DNA of 64,000 nucleotides from Deferribacterales bacterium Deferri_01 (lineage in GTDB: Bacteria; Chrysiogenota; Deferribacteres; Deferribacterales; Geovibrionaceae): positions 598,723-662,722 of the forward strand of contig LUZY01000013.1 in the NCBI GenBank assembly GCA_001603805.1. The letters run 5' to 3'. The notes below the pieces were generated by a model, which worked only from the letters and a program-made list of their open reading frames with translations, had not been told where the DNA came from and ran no database searches. A program made the translations under genes and the position numbers. This document shows, in pieces, positions 1-9,448 of the stretch (positions within the stretch are counted from its first letter, which is position 1; the number at the start of each line of letters is the position of its first letter).

Positions 1-5
1 GGGCA

Positions 6-2969
6 ATGCTGAAATTCAAAAACCTATCAGAACAGATATTCTTATCGGCTTTTATAGCTGCCGTTATAACTGTGATTACGGTAGGTCTTCTCTGGCTTAT
101 GGATATCAACACCAAGTTAAGCGAGGAAACAGCAGACCTTAAAACTGCCCAGATTAACAGCAGAAAAGAGCTTATCAAGTCACAAGTTGATGAAATAAGA
201 ACCTTCATTGATTATGAAAAAGTGCGTACAGAAAAAGAGATCGCCAGCGTTATTTCAAATGAGCTTAACAGTATTGTTTATCTAATCAGTGAGCTGGCAG
301 AATACGAAACAAAAGATAAGCTTGTCTCCTCCGCCCTTTCCCTAGCCTCCGGATTTAATACAAAAATCTTCATAATCGATGCAGAAGGTACTATTCTTGC
401 CCATTCATCAATGCCTGAGCTGGCTGGAAAACATGTATCATCTTTTGAAGATGCAGATAAAAGACGCCCTTATTACATTCTTTTTAATGATGCTCAAAAA
501 GGTTTCAGAGCCAATATCCGTTTCAATAATAACCCTCAGCCGTCAGGAACTTATGAAATAAGTGCTTCTGCGTTTCATGATCAGAATTCCGGTCTCATAA
601 TCGGAGTTCAGGCAGACAGAAATATTTTCATTAATATAATGAGGGATAACATATTCCGCACCCTTGCCTCCAGAAAACTAAGCAAAGGCGGTTATCTTAT
701 CGTAGCCGATTTTAACGGCTACCTTCATGCAAACTTCGGCACATATTACGACCCTCCGCTGTATTTTGAAAAATTTCAAGATTCCACGGGAGCATATCCT
801 TATCTGGGTATAAAAGAGATTCTTGAAAAGGAAGATACCACATTCTACTCCTACCTTTACCCTAAGCATAAAGGAGGCAAACCCCTTCAAAAGGTATCTT
901 ACTTCGCAGCAGACAGAGAGCTGAATGCGATCTATGGAACGGGTCTTTACATCGACGATATTGAAGCAGTATTTGAAGCGGAAAAAGCAATAAGAGTTCA
1001 AAGAACAAAAGATAGCATTATAAAGACAGTCAGTGTTCTTTTTATAACTCTTTTAATAATAGCAATCATTGCCCGCAGAGTTTCAGAGCAGATAAAGAGA
1101 AGTTTCGGCTCATTTATGCTCTTTTTTGAAAGAGGCAGGGATGAAAATGTCAAAATAGAGCAGGACGAGCTGTTTTTCAACGAATTCAAGATACTGGCAG
1201 AATACGCAAACAGAATGATTGAAGAGAGGGTAGAGTTTGAAAAAACTCTTGAGGAAAAGCATCTTGCTCTCCAGAAAGAAACCACGGAAAAACAGGAGTC
1301 CGAAAAACGTTTTAAAACCGTTATTTCCGTTATGCGGGAAGGCGTACTGATTCAGGACGGAACAGGACGCATAATAAGCATAAACGCCAGCCTCCGTCAG
1401 ATGTTCGGAATAGGCGATACAGGCATAATAGGGAGAACTCTCGAATCACTCGGTCTGAAATTCATGGATGAAGATAATGTAATAGCAGGAAGCTTCTGCC
1501 CGCCAATAGCCGAATGCAGGAAAAATGGAAAACCTTCTGTTGACAGCATCATAGGGCTTCATAAACCGGATGGAAGCTCAAGCTGGTTCATCGTCAATGT
1601 TATGCCTCTCTTCACAGACAACGGCGACAAGGTCGACAAAACCGCAGCAACCTTCAGCGATATAACAACAAGAAAAGAGCTTAATGACGAGCTTGTAAAA
1701 ACCAGAGCAAGTCTGGAAAATGCTCAGACAATTTCAAATATAGGCAACTGGGAGTGGAGTCCGGATACGGGTAATCTCTGGCTTTCAAAAATGTTTTACA
1801 CCATTCACGGAATAAAAGAGGGGCAAATACTTGACCTTGATACTTTTCTGGCGATAACACACGAAAATGACAGGGATAGAATCAGGAAACTTCTTCAGGA
1901 TCTTGCCAGAAAAGACATCCCCTTTGAGACGGAATACAAGGTTGTAAGTGAAAGCGGTCAGGAAAAGTGGGTGTATGCCAAAGCTGTTACATCAGTCCTT
2001 AATAACGGCGAGAAAGTAATAACGGGAACCATTCAGGACATAACCGCAATGCGTAAAGCCCAGCAGGAGCTTAAACAGGCGTATGCCAAGCTTAATGAAT
2101 ACGTCGAAATAATAGACGAAAACGTAATAATATCTGAAACGGACAAAAAAGGATTTATAACATCCGTCAGTGAAGCCTTCTGCCGCATATCAGGCTACAG
2201 TAAGGAAGAACTGCTGGGGAAAAAACATAACGACCTGAAATATGACCGCAATGATCCACCGACTGCCGATGATATACGCTTTATTGTACTTACCGGAGAA
2301 AAATGGGTGGGAGAAGTGCGGAATAAACGCAAAAACGGCGAGCTTTACTGGGTAAAAGCAACAGTCTCACCTAAGTTTGATGCAAACGGCAAGCCAGTAG
2401 GCATGCTTTCTATCAGGCAGGATATTACCGATAGAAAAAAGGTTGAGGAGCTTTCACTCACCGATGAACTGACCGGACTGAACAACAGAAGATCTTTCAA
2501 TGCGGTTCTTAACTCTGAGCTTAAAAGAGTCCGCAGAGACAGTAAATACCTTACCTTTGTCCTGATAGACGTTGACAAGTTTAAAGAGTTTAACGACACA
2601 TACGGACATACCCAGGGTGATATGGTGCTGAAGAGTGTATCCCACTGCATGAAAAGCTTTATGCTGAGAAGCTCAGACTACTGCTTCCGGCTGGGGGGAG
2701 AGGAATTCGGACTCCTTTTCAGCGGGCTGGATACAGAAAAAAGTCAAGCGTTTCTTGAAAAAATACGTTCAGCGATAGAAAACCTCATGATCGAACATAA
2801 AGGCAACACTGCCTCAAAGTTCGTGACCGCATCTTTCGGTGGAATCTGCATAAACCTTTCCAAGTACACAAAAACAGATATCGATACCCTGTACAAAGCG
2901 GCTGATGAAGAGCTTTACAAAGCCAAAGATGCAGGCAGAAACTGTATTTTTCTGAAAACAGCAGACTGA
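6..2969 (+). CDS. Membrane diguanylate cyclase with Cache and three PAS domains
   Basis: Makes cyclic di-GMP from two GTP in response to an extracytoplasmic signal. A membrane segment at about residues 10-31 and another at about 335-357 bracket a Cache-type periplasmic sensor whose end carries the YIDDIE motif typical of Cache_2 domains. Three PAS domains follow at roughly 430, 570 and 700, then a GGDEF domain from about 817 to the end. The active site reads GGEEF near residue 896. An RSSD tetrad five residues before it is an intact inhibitory I-site, so product inhibition is likely. No EAL domain is present. The ATG lies six bases from the window edge, so its ribosome site is not visible, but the membrane segment right after it supports this start. 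Confidence 0.93.
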   Translation: MLKFKNLSEQIFLSAFIAAVITVITVGLLWLMDINTKLSEETADLKTAQINSRKELIKSQVDEIRTFIDYEKVRTEKEIASVISNELNSIVYLISELAEYETKDKLVSSALSLASGFNTKIFIIDAEGTILAHSSMPELAGKHVSSFEDADKRRPYYILFNDAQKGFRANIRFNNNPQPSGTYEISASAFHDQNSGLIIGVQADRNIFINIMRDNIFRTLASRKLSKGGYLIVADFNGYLHANFGTYYDPPLYFEKFQDSTGAYPYLGIKEILEKEDTTFYSYLYPKHKGGKPLQKVSYFAADRELNAIYGTGLYIDDIEAVFEAEKAIRVQRTKDSIIKTVSVLFITLLIIAIIARRVSEQIKRSFGSFMLFFERGRDENVKIEQDELFFNEFKILAEYANRMIEERVEFEKTLEEKHLALQKETTEKQESEKRFKTVISVMREGVLIQDGTGRIISINASLRQMFGIGDTGIIGRTLESLGLKFMDEDNVIAGSFCPPIAECRKNGKPSVDSIIGLHKPDGSSSWFIVNVMPLFTDNGDKVDKTAATFSDITTRKELNDELVKTRASLENAQTISNIGNWEWSPDTGNLWLSKMFYTIHGIKEGQILDLDTFLAITHENDRDRIRKLLQDLARKDIPFETEYKVVSESGQEKWVYAKAVTSVLNNGEKVITGTIQDITAMRKAQQELKQAYAKLNEYVEIIDENVIISETDKKGFITSVSEAFCRISGYSKEELLGKKHNDLKYDRNDPPTADDIRFIVLTGEKWVGEVRNKRKNGELYWVKATVSPKFDANGKPVGMLSIRQDITDRKKVEELSLTDELTGLNNRRSFNAVLNSELKRVRRDSKYLTFVLIDVDKFKEFNDTYGHTQGDMVLKSVSHCMKSFMLRSSDYCFRLGGEEFGLLFSGLDTEKSQAFLEKIRSAIENLMIEHKGNTASKFVTASFGGICINLSKYTKTDIDTLYKAADEELYKAKDAGRNCIFLKTAD

Positions 2970-3049
2970 TCCTGCTCAAAATTTTCCTGTTTGTTATCCT
3001 TGCTGAAATAGGCTAAACTGTTATTAAATATATTATTGAAGGTGCAGCT

Positions 3050-4303
3050 ATGAATGAGTTTCTCCCATTGTTCCTTTCTCTTGCTCTAGGTCTTCTCATC
3101 GGACTTGAAAGAGGCTGGCGGGAGATAATAGACGGTGAAGCCTCACCCTTTTTCGGGCTCCGCACCTTCGGTCTCATTGGTCTTCTTGGCGGTATAATCG
3201 GCTTCATCAGCCATACATACGATAATATGATGATAATAGCCATTGCCTTTGCCGCTGTAACTGTTCTGCTTACTGCAGTTCACGTCAGTGACTGCGGACG
3301 TCCTCATGGTGTGGGCATTACAACCGTGGTCGCAGCCGCCATCACCTTCTGTCTGGGTGTTCTCTCCACTATAGGCTTCATGAGCATAGCCTCATCCATA
3401 GCAGTGGTAACGGCAGTGATATTAAGCATGAAACCCATAGTTTATCAGTGGGTCAGAAAGCTCGAAGCAAAAGAAATTTACGCAGTTCTCAAGCTTCTTC
3501 TCATATCTGTCGTCCTCCTGCCTGTCCTCCCAAACAAAGGATTTGGTCCTTACAGTGCGCTTAATCCATACGAAGTGTGGTGGTTTGTGGTGCTTATTAC
3601 AGGAATGTCTTTTGCGGGATACTTCGCCATACGGATAGCAGGAGCAGGCAAAGGAATAATGATAACAGGCATACTCGGCGGTCTGGTATCGTCCACTGCC
3701 CTCACCCTTTCATTCTCAAGGCTTGGCAAGCATTCACAGCTCAAAAGAATTTTCTCCGCAGGAATACTGGTGGCGTGCGGAACAATGTTTCCCCGTATGA
3801 TTATCGAAGTTTCCGTTGTGAACAAGGAACTTCTTAAGCTTGTGGCTATTCCGCTCTCAGTGAGCGGGATTACTGTGTATGCCGGAATGCTTTTTTTCTG
3901 GCTGACAAGGGCAAAAGACAGGGAAGTCAAGGCGGATATGCCGCCTTTGAGCAACCCTTTTCAGATAAAACCTGCACTGAAATTTGCCGCCCTTATTTCT
4001 CTGATACTTCTGTTTTCACAATTTATAAAGGAATCATTCGGCGATGCCGGAATAATAATACTGGCATTTTTTTCAGGGCTTACGGATGTAGACGCTATTA
4101 CGATATCAATGGCACGGCTGGCCCATGAGGGTCTGAGTCACACCACTGCCTCAATGGCTATAATGACTGCGGCTGCCACAAACACCCTGCTGAAAGGTCT
4201 TCTTGTTCTTTTCCTTTCCAACAGGCTTATAGGTATAAGGGTTATGTCTGTATTTGTTATTGCCTTTGTTGCTGGTGCAGTATCGCTATATATAGCAGCC
4301 TAG
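3050..4303 (+). CDS. MgtC/SapB and DUF4010 family membrane protein
   Basis: A polytopic inner-membrane protein of unknown substrate. The N-terminal part has the MgtC/SapB signature (LGLLIGLERGWRE, then an FGLRTFGLIGLLGG stretch), and the C-terminal half matches the DUF4010 layout with a conserved FFSGLTDVDAI segment. About a dozen hydrophobic helices cover the whole chain, as usual for this fusion of about 415 residues. AAGGTG lies eight bases before the ATG. It is monocistronic, and its stop codon overlaps that of the convergent downstream gene. MgtC relatives are linked to magnesium stress, but this longer family is uncharacterised, so no transport role is claimed. Confidence 0.88.
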   Translation: MNEFLPLFLSLALGLLIGLERGWREIIDGEASPFFGLRTFGLIGLLGGIIGFISHTYDNMMIIAIAFAAVTVLLTAVHVSDCGRPHGVGITTVVAAAITFCLGVLSTIGFMSIASSIAVVTAVILSMKPIVYQWVRKLEAKEIYAVLKLLLISVVLLPVLPNKGFGPYSALNPYEVWWFVVLITGMSFAGYFAIRIAGAGKGIMITGILGGLVSSTALTLSFSRLGKHSQLKRIFSAGILVACGTMFPRMIIEVSVVNKELLKLVAIPLSVSGITVYAGMLFFWLTRAKDREVKADMPPLSNPFQIKPALKFAALISLILLFSQFIKESFGDAGIIILAFFSGLTDVDAITISMARLAHEGLSHTTASMAIMTAAATNTLLKGLLVLFLSNRLIGIRVMSVFVIAFVAGAVSLYIAA

Positions 4304-4956
4304 CAAGGCCGTATTTTTTCTCCCTTTTTCAGTCTTTCTGCCAGATCTTTATTTTTCAGAGCGCAGAGAACAGCACGGGTCAGCTCAAGACCTGCGCTGT
4401 CCATGCCGTTATTTTTCATAGCGTCTGCAAGGGCGTGAAAGCTCTGTTCATAGGTTTTCTTAATAAGAAGGTTCATTAATATAGGTTTTTCCTCTCCCAT
4501 TATTCTTGAAGCCAACGCCTCATGGCAGTCCTCCGCGGAAGCAGATGTCACTGCCCTGCACAAAAGCGGGCGGACAGTATAAATTGAGCAGCTTCCGCCC
4601 TCATCCAGAAAAATACATTTTTTGCCAAGGAGGCTCCAGTCCTGTTCCTCTGTCCATCTGGTTTCTATCACACGCTCCTCAAGCAAAGGGATCAGTTTTT
4701 CGGCTCTGCCCTCTTTTCTCAAATAAGCAGCAATACTAACCGCCTCCGGCAGCAAAACTGTAATAAAAACAACACAGCAATGGGCACACCCTTTCTTACA
4801 TGCTATAAAATCAAAATTTGTTTTATCTTTATTTTCTAAAATATATGTATCAGAGTCAGTAGTGACTATGCGTGCAATATCTGCCAAACAAGCATCTGAA
4901 CTAATGCTCTCAATACACTCCCCGACCTTTTTAAGTATCTGTTCATAAACATACAT
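4300..4956 (-). CDS. YkgJ-type cysteine-cluster protein
   Basis: A cytoplasmic protein of the YkgJ family (Zn/Fe chelating, CxxxCxxCC type). The cysteine clusters are visible: CKKGCAHCC near residue 55, then CIFLDEGGSCSIY and RPLLCRAV, ending in a C of the AEDC segment. The function of the family is not firmly known; a metal or Fe-S cluster site is expected. A GTG 27 bases upstream could extend it, but GAAGAGG sits seven bases before the ATG used here, so I prefer this start. It converges on the MgtC-type gene and the two stop codons share the four bases CTAG. Confidence 0.82.
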   Translation of the reverse strand: MYVYEQILKKVGECIESISSDACLADIARIVTTDSDTYILENKDKTNFDFIACKKGCAHCCVVFITVLLPEAVSIAAYLRKEGRAEKLIPLLEERVIETRWTEEQDWSLLGKKCIFLDEGGSCSIYTVRPLLCRAVTSASAEDCHEALASRIMGEEKPILMNLLIKKTYEQSFHALADAMKNNGMDSAGLELTRAVLCALKNKDLAERLKKGEKIRPC

Positions 4957-5102
4957 AATAAAACCTCTTCGTTTATCAAACACTGTAATATAATATTAAC
5001 ACACTCTGTCACAAAAAATCAAAAACAAACTCTTGACCGGAAAGTCTAAATGTCTGATCATCATTAAACGCATTAGATTTGTCTTGTTTTAACGGAGGTT
5101 GT

Positions 5103-6365
5103 ATGAAGCGGGTTGTCATAATAGGCGGCGGATTTGCGGGACTCAATGCCGCTAAAGGTCTGGGTGGAGCCAAAGATATTGAGGTTATCCTCGTGGACAG
5201 AGCCAACCATCACCTTTTCCAGCCTTTGCTTTATCAGGTAGCGATGGCAGGGCTGAACCCTGCTGATATAGCTGTTCCGGTGAGAAGCCTCCTCGCTAAA
5301 TATGAAAATGTCAAGGTAGTGCAGGGAAAAGCACTCTACATAAGCTCTTCTGAAAAGAAAATAATCACCGATTTCGGTGAACTGAACTATGATTATCTCA
5401 TAATCAGCTTAGGCGCAAAACACACCTACTTCGGAAATGAGCAGTGGGAACAATTTGCTCCGGGTCTCAAAACACTTGAACAGGCAACGGAGATTCGCAG
5501 AAGAGTTCTTTCCGCCTTTGAAAATGCCGAAAAAACTTCTGATAAAAGCCTGCAAAAAAAATATCTCACCTTCGCAGTGGTAGGCGGCGGACCCACAGGT
5601 GTTGAACTTGCCGGAGCCATAGGCGAAATGAGCCGCTACACCCTTGCCCGTGACTTCAAAAACATTGATGCCAAACTGACAAGAGTAATCCTTGTTGAAG
5701 GCGGAAACCGCATTCTCCCCTCTTTCAGCAAAAAACTTTCAACATGGGCAACAAGAGCCCTCGAACAGCTTGGCGTTCAGGTATGGACAAACAGTATTGT
5801 CACAAATATAGACGAAAACGGACTTAACATAGGCAATGAAAGGATAGAGACCACAACCGTGCTTTGGGCTGCCGGAGTAAAAGCAAACTCCATCGATGCA
5901 GACTTCACCATAGAAAAAGACAGAATGAACCGTATAGCAGTAACCAGCGACCTGAGCCTTACCGGACACCCGGATATCTTTGCCGCCGGAGACTGTGCCT
6001 GTTTTCCGGACGATGAAGGCAAGCCTCTCCCCGGAATAGCTCCGGTTGCCATGCAGCAGGGCAATTACCTTGCAGACGTAATAGAGATTGATGTGCGGGG
6101 AAAGGCTCGCAAGCCTTTCAGGTATAAAGATAAAGGGCAGATGGCAACAATAGGCAGGAGTAAAGCGATAACTGAGTTCGGAATAATGCGTCTTACTGGT
6201 TTTTCCGCATGGATAGCATGGCTTCTAGTGCACATATATTATCTGGCAGGATTCAAAAACCGCTTCATTGTGGTGTCCCAGTGGGCGTGGTCTTATCTCA
6301 CATTCCGCAGAGGCTCGCGGCTTATACTCGAAAAGAAATGGAGATTCTACAACGGGGACGGCTGA
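5103..6365 (+). CDS. ndh: Type II NADH dehydrogenase (NDH-2)
   Basis: A single-subunit, non-proton-pumping NADH:quinone oxidoreductase. The FAD-binding GGGFAGL motif lies at the N terminus, and the NADH-binding GGGPTGVELAG motif lies near residue 167. A GDCACF segment close to residue 295 is the second flavin contact typical of the family. The C-terminal portion has an amphipathic and hydrophobic stretch (about 355-395) that would anchor it to the inner face of the membrane. An upstream in-frame ATG exists 24 bases earlier, but GGAGG lies five bases before the ATG chosen and the Rossmann fold starts immediately after it. Substrate could also be another pyridine nucleotide; NADH and menaquinone are inferred. 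Confidence 0.88.
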   Translation: MKRVVIIGGGFAGLNAAKGLGGAKDIEVILVDRANHHLFQPLLYQVAMAGLNPADIAVPVRSLLAKYENVKVVQGKALYISSSEKKIITDFGELNYDYLIISLGAKHTYFGNEQWEQFAPGLKTLEQATEIRRRVLSAFENAEKTSDKSLQKKYLTFAVVGGGPTGVELAGAIGEMSRYTLARDFKNIDAKLTRVILVEGGNRILPSFSKKLSTWATRALEQLGVQVWTNSIVTNIDENGLNIGNERIETTTVLWAAGVKANSIDADFTIEKDRMNRIAVTSDLSLTGHPDIFAAGDCACFPDDEGKPLPGIAPVAMQQGNYLADVIEIDVRGKARKPFRYKDKGQMATIGRSKAITEFGIMRLTGFSAWIAWLLVHIYYLAGFKNRFIVVSQWAWSYLTFRRGSRLILEKKWRFYNGDG

Positions 6366-6368
6366 TCC

Positions 6369-6620
6369 CTACCACTTATCCGCCAGGGCGTCTATACGTT
6401 CGTGGGCACGCTGAACAGCCTCCTCACACTGACGCTCAAGGCGGTAGAAATCATCTTTTGTGGCATATTTTTCAGATATATGAAGTTTAAGCTCCTGTAG
6501 TGCTTCTCTTACTCCGCCTATGCTCCGGTTGAGCTTTGAAAGCACATTCCATACAGGAACAAAAATAAGCATTGTGACAGTGTGGACTATTCCAAGAACC
6601 ACCGCAATTGTTTCAAGCAT
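6369..6620 (-). CDS. Small protein with one membrane helix and a coiled coil
   Basis: Unrecognised protein of about 83 residues. A hydrophobic helix occupies roughly residues 3-25, and the rest is charged and heptad-like, so it looks like an N-terminally anchored coiled coil facing the cytoplasm. GGAGG sits six bases before the ATG used; another ATG two codons upstream directly abuts that site and is less likely. The gene converges tightly on the NADH dehydrogenase with three bases between stops. No function is proposed. Confidence 0.6.
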   Translation of the reverse strand: MLETIAVVLGIVHTVTMLIFVPVWNVLSKLNRSIGGVREALQELKLHISEKYATKDDFYRLERQCEEAVQRAHERIDALADKW

Positions 6621-6683
6621 CGCCATCCTCCGTATTTATGTGCGGATTATAGCTGAATGCGGCAAAAGAGATGTTCCGGCTTG

Positions 6684-7046
6684 TTATTTAATATAAAAAC
6701 TCTCTGTTGCTCCTCTGATTACTCCTAGGGAGTCATAAAGAGGCTTAATGCTCACTGTGCATGGAAGCCTATAGCCGTCCTTGTGCATCATAAAAGCTTC
6801 AATTTCTCTGGGTTTTCCGTCTTTAAGAGTCATCTGCATAGGGCATCCGGCTTTGCAGTATTCGTTACCGCAGCTATCGGCATGTCTCAATATATCATCT
6901 GCGCATGATCTCCCCACACATTCAGACTTGAGATAACCTGAGATTTTTTCAGCACCCTTGTTCCAATAAAGAATGCGCCTTTTGCTGTCAACGTAGAACA
7001 CGCCTTCATCAAGCTCATCGAGCCTATCGAATCCTATTCCAATCAT
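6684..7046 (-). CDS. Stand-alone PAS domain protein with cysteine cluster
   Basis: A 120-residue protein that consists of little more than one PAS domain: the core begins with a DELDEGVFYVDSKRRILYWN-type segment and ends with a GVIRGATESF strand. Between them lies a run of cysteines (C in VGRSCADD, then CGNEYCKAGCPM), a pattern found in PAS domains fused to GGDEF or kinase outputs that may bind metal or sense redox. Here no output domain follows. AAGGTG is six bases before the ATG; a GTG three codons upstream is the alternative. It is a monocistronic unit with an inverted repeat just upstream. Confidence 0.75.
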   Translation of the reverse strand: MIGIGFDRLDELDEGVFYVDSKRRILYWNKGAEKISGYLKSECVGRSCADDILRHADSCGNEYCKAGCPMQMTLKDGKPREIEAFMMHKDGYRLPCTVSIKPLYDSLGVIRGATESFYIK

Positions 7047-7069
7047 AATAATCACCTTTTTGTATATGT

Positions 7070-7112
7070 CTTGTGTAATCCTTTCAGGATATGTAACAAA
7101 ATATTACACAAG
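7070..7112. promoter_or_regulatory. 10-bp inverted repeat upstream of the PAS gene
   Basis: CTTGTGTAAT and its exact complement ATTACACAAG are separated by 23 bases. The element starts 24 bases upstream of the PAS-protein start codon, so it would lie in the promoter or leader. A regulator-binding site or an RNA hairpin are both possible. Confidence 0.4.
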
Positions 7113-7179
7113 AGTCTTTTTGCAATGAAAAAGTGACATTTAGTTAATAGTTTTTTTTCACCAGCCTGGCTTTATTTTT

Positions 7180-7995
7180 TTACCCCAATGCCACATCCAG
7201 CGCCATCATCACAGCGAAACCCAGCATTGTTCCTATGGTGGCAATATCCGTATTTTTTTCAAGCTGTGCTTCGGGAATAAGCTCCTCAACCACAACGTAA
7301 ATCATTGCGCCCGCAGCAAAGGCAAGAGCGTAGGGTAAAATGGGACGCATTGCAAGAACCGCAATTACTCCTATTACCGCCGCAATGGGCTCCACAATAC
7401 CTGAAAGCTGCCCGTACCAGAAGCATTTAAACTTACTTAAGCCCTCTCTGCGGAGCGGAACTGAAACCGCCGTGCCTTCAGGAAAATTCTGTATACCAAT
7501 ACCTATGGCAAGAGCGACTGCTCCGGAAAGTTCAGCAGACGGCAGACCGTAAGCCACAGCACCGAACGCAACTCCAACCGCCAGTCCTTCAGGGATATTA
7601 TGGAGTGTTATGGCAAGAACCAGAAGAATACTACGCTGCCAGCTTGTTTTTATTCCTTCCGCTTCTGACTTGGGAAAACCGAGGTGCAGGTGAGGCAAAA
7701 TTCTGTCTATACCCCAGAGAAACGCCCCTCCCGCAAGAAAGCCTACCACTGCGGGTATCCATGCAGGAGTATCACCGTTATTTTCAGCCATTTCTATGGC
7801 AGGAGCAAGGAGAGACCAGTAGCTTGCAGCTATCATAACACCGGCAGCAAACCCAAGCATCCCGTCCATAAGCTTGCGGTTAATTTTTGTAAAGAAAAAT
7901 ACCAGCGAACCGCCGAGAGCAGTCATTCCCCATGTGAAGAGGGTTGCCAAAAGCGCCTGATAAACAGGACTTAATTCTATAAATGACTCAACCAT
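7180..7995 (-). CDS. ZIP family divalent metal transporter
   Basis: Inner-membrane importer or exporter of zinc-type divalent metals, related to ZupT and GufA. About eight hydrophobic helices are present in 271 residues. The two hallmark metal-binding helices are visible: [10 protein letters not shown] near residue 133 and [13 protein letters not shown] near residue 165; the second has N/Q in place of a histidine, which is common in GufA-like members. GGAG lies six bases upstream of the ATG. It is divergent from the beta-lactamase-fold lipoprotein. Direction of transport and the metal cannot be told from sequence. Confidence 0.88.
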   Translation of the reverse strand: MVESFIELSPVYQALLATLFTWGMTALGGSLVFFFTKINRKLMDGMLGFAAGVMIAASYWSLLAPAIEMAENNGDTPAWIPAVVGFLAGGAFLWGIDRILPHLHLGFPKSEAEGIKTSWQRSILLVLAITLHNIPEGLAVGVAFGAVAYGLPSAELSGAVALAIGIGIQNFPEGTAVSVPLRREGLSKFKCFWYGQLSGIVEPIAAVIGVIAVLAMRPILPYALAFAAGAMIYVVVEELIPEAQLEKNTDIATIGTMLGFAVMMALDVALG

Positions 7996-8140
7996 ACCGA
8001 CTCCGTTGCCATGTTTATTCTGAATTGTATACTGTTAACATCGGTAAAATCAAGCTACAGTGGATAAACAGCAATGATAAACTTTTTCGGCAAAAATGAG
8101 TCTTGGATATATATTATTGGTTAAAGATCAGGGGGAACGA

Positions 8141-9157
8141 ATGGACTTTAAAATAATTATTCTTGCGTGCTTGCTGGCGGGGTGTTCAGCATCCGCCAAG
8201 GTCGAACGGGCAAATATAAACGCTCCGTTTGACGGAGAGAGGTTCCATAATTATGACCCTCGACCCGAACGATCAAGATGGGATGTATGGAAATGGCGAT
8301 TCAGCTCCAACAAAACCGAATGGCCGGAGTGGATAGACAGCACACCTCAGAAGGTTCCTAATGAGAGGGTGAATGGTTTATCCGTTACTTTCATAAATCA
8401 CAGTACATTTCTTATACAGACGGACGGTAAAAATATTCTCACTGACCCATTTTTTTCATACAGAGCAAGCCCTTTTACATGGATCGGACCAAAACGTGTG
8501 CGTGATGCCGGGGTCAAGATGGAGGATCTGCCTCCCATTGATATAATTCTCATCAGCCATAATCACTACGAACATATGGACAAGCCCGCTCTTGAAAAGC
8601 TCCACGCACTTTTTCCAGATGCAGAAGTTTATACAGGTCTCGGCAATATACCGGATGTAAGAGAGACTGGCTTTAAGAATGTTACAGAGCTTGACTGGTG
8701 GGAAGAAACAGAGTTCAAGGGGCTAAAACTAGCCTTTGTCCCCGCAAGGCACTTCTCCGCCCGCACCCTGTGGGACAGAAATATGACACTTTGGGGCGGT
8801 TTCGTGATAACGAACAGTGCCGGAAACATTTATTTTGCAGGAGACACCGCAAAAGGCAGCCATGATAAAATGATTGCAGATAAATTCGGCGAATTTGAAC
8901 TGTCTCTCATTCCGATCGGGGCGTATGAACCAAGATGGTTTATGAAATACTCCCACACAAACCCTGAAGAAGCTGTGCAGATACATCAGGAAATCAATTC
9001 TAAATTCAGTATAGGCGGTCATTTCGGCACAGTTCAACTCACTGACGAAGGTATTGATGAGCCGGCGGAAGGACTGATAAAAGCACGGAAAGCGGCAGGG
9101 CTTGGTGATAATGAATTTATTGTGCCCGAATTCGGGGCAACATATGCATTACGCTGA
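8141..9157 (+). CDS. Metallo-beta-lactamase-fold lipoprotein (NAPE-PLD/UlaG-like)
   Basis: A lipoprotein with an LLAGC lipobox at about residue 15, so the mature protein is anchored in the envelope. The metal-binding motif reads SHNHYEHMD, where the usual HxHxDH aspartate is replaced by glutamate. Further family landmarks are LTDPFF, ARHFSAR, FAGDTA, a PIGAYEPRWF segment and GGHFGT. This set matches the NAPE-PLD and UlaG-like hydrolases that cleave phosphodiester or lactone substrates. The start was chosen because AGGGGG lies six bases upstream and a signal peptide begins at once; a longer frame starts 45 bases earlier. Substrate unknown. Confidence 0.85.
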   Translation: MDFKIIILACLLAGCSASAKVERANINAPFDGERFHNYDPRPERSRWDVWKWRFSSNKTEWPEWIDSTPQKVPNERVNGLSVTFINHSTFLIQTDGKNILTDPFFSYRASPFTWIGPKRVRDAGVKMEDLPPIDIILISHNHYEHMDKPALEKLHALFPDAEVYTGLGNIPDVRETGFKNVTELDWWEETEFKGLKLAFVPARHFSARTLWDRNMTLWGGFVITNSAGNIYFAGDTAKGSHDKMIADKFGEFELSLIPIGAYEPRWFMKYSHTNPEEAVQIHQEINSKFSIGGHFGTVQLTDEGIDEPAEGLIKARKAAGLGDNEFIVPEFGATYALR

Positions 9158-9170
9158 CTTTACAACAGAG

Positions 9171-9259
9171 CTGGTTTCCCAAAGATGGGAAACCGCCGTG
9201 CGGAGCGAAGGTTTGCTTTGCAAACCGCGAGCGGTTACAGCCGCCTCCATGGATGGCAG
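9171..9259. repeat. 89-bp hairpin-rich repeat, copy 1
   Basis: This block recurs 181 bases downstream with one mismatch in 89 bases. It contains two perfect hairpins: GGTTTCCCA/TGGGAAACC with a four-base loop, and GGTTTGC/GCAAACC with a three-base loop, and then a GCGG/CCGC pair. No start codon with a ribosome site is associated. It lies between a + gene and a convergent - operon. Confidence 0.9.
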
Positions 9260-9260
9260 A

Positions 9261-9324
9261 GTTATACAAGTTCCACGGACGGAACTGCGGAGTGCGTACC
9301 GCAGTGAAGCGAGGAACGTATAAC
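9261..9324. repeat. Branched inverted repeat between the two 89-bp copies
   Basis: GTTATAC and GTTCC on the left pair with GGAAC and GTATAAC on the right, leaving a two-base bulge. Inside lies a second hairpin, TGCGG/CCGCA. The whole could fold as a branched stem in DNA or RNA. This segment is present once in the window. Confidence 0.6.
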
Positions 9325-9351
9325 GGAGCGAGAGCAGCAAGGACATAGATT

Positions 9352-9440
9352 CTGGTTTCCCAAGGATGGGAAACCGCCGTGCGGAGCGAAGGTTTGCTTT
9401 GCAAACCGCGAGCGGTTACAGCCGCCTCCATGGATGGCAG
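9352..9440. repeat. 89-bp hairpin-rich repeat, copy 2
   Basis: Same sequence as copy 1 except A to G in the loop of the first hairpin. In this copy the end is followed by GGCGGC, which gives an extra pairing partner for the GCCGCC near its end. Confidence 0.9.
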
Positions 9441-9448
9441 GCGGCGAT

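Noticed and set aside
9171-9440. CRISPR array
   Set aside because: Only two copies, each 89 bp, no spacer-sized intervals and no cas genes.
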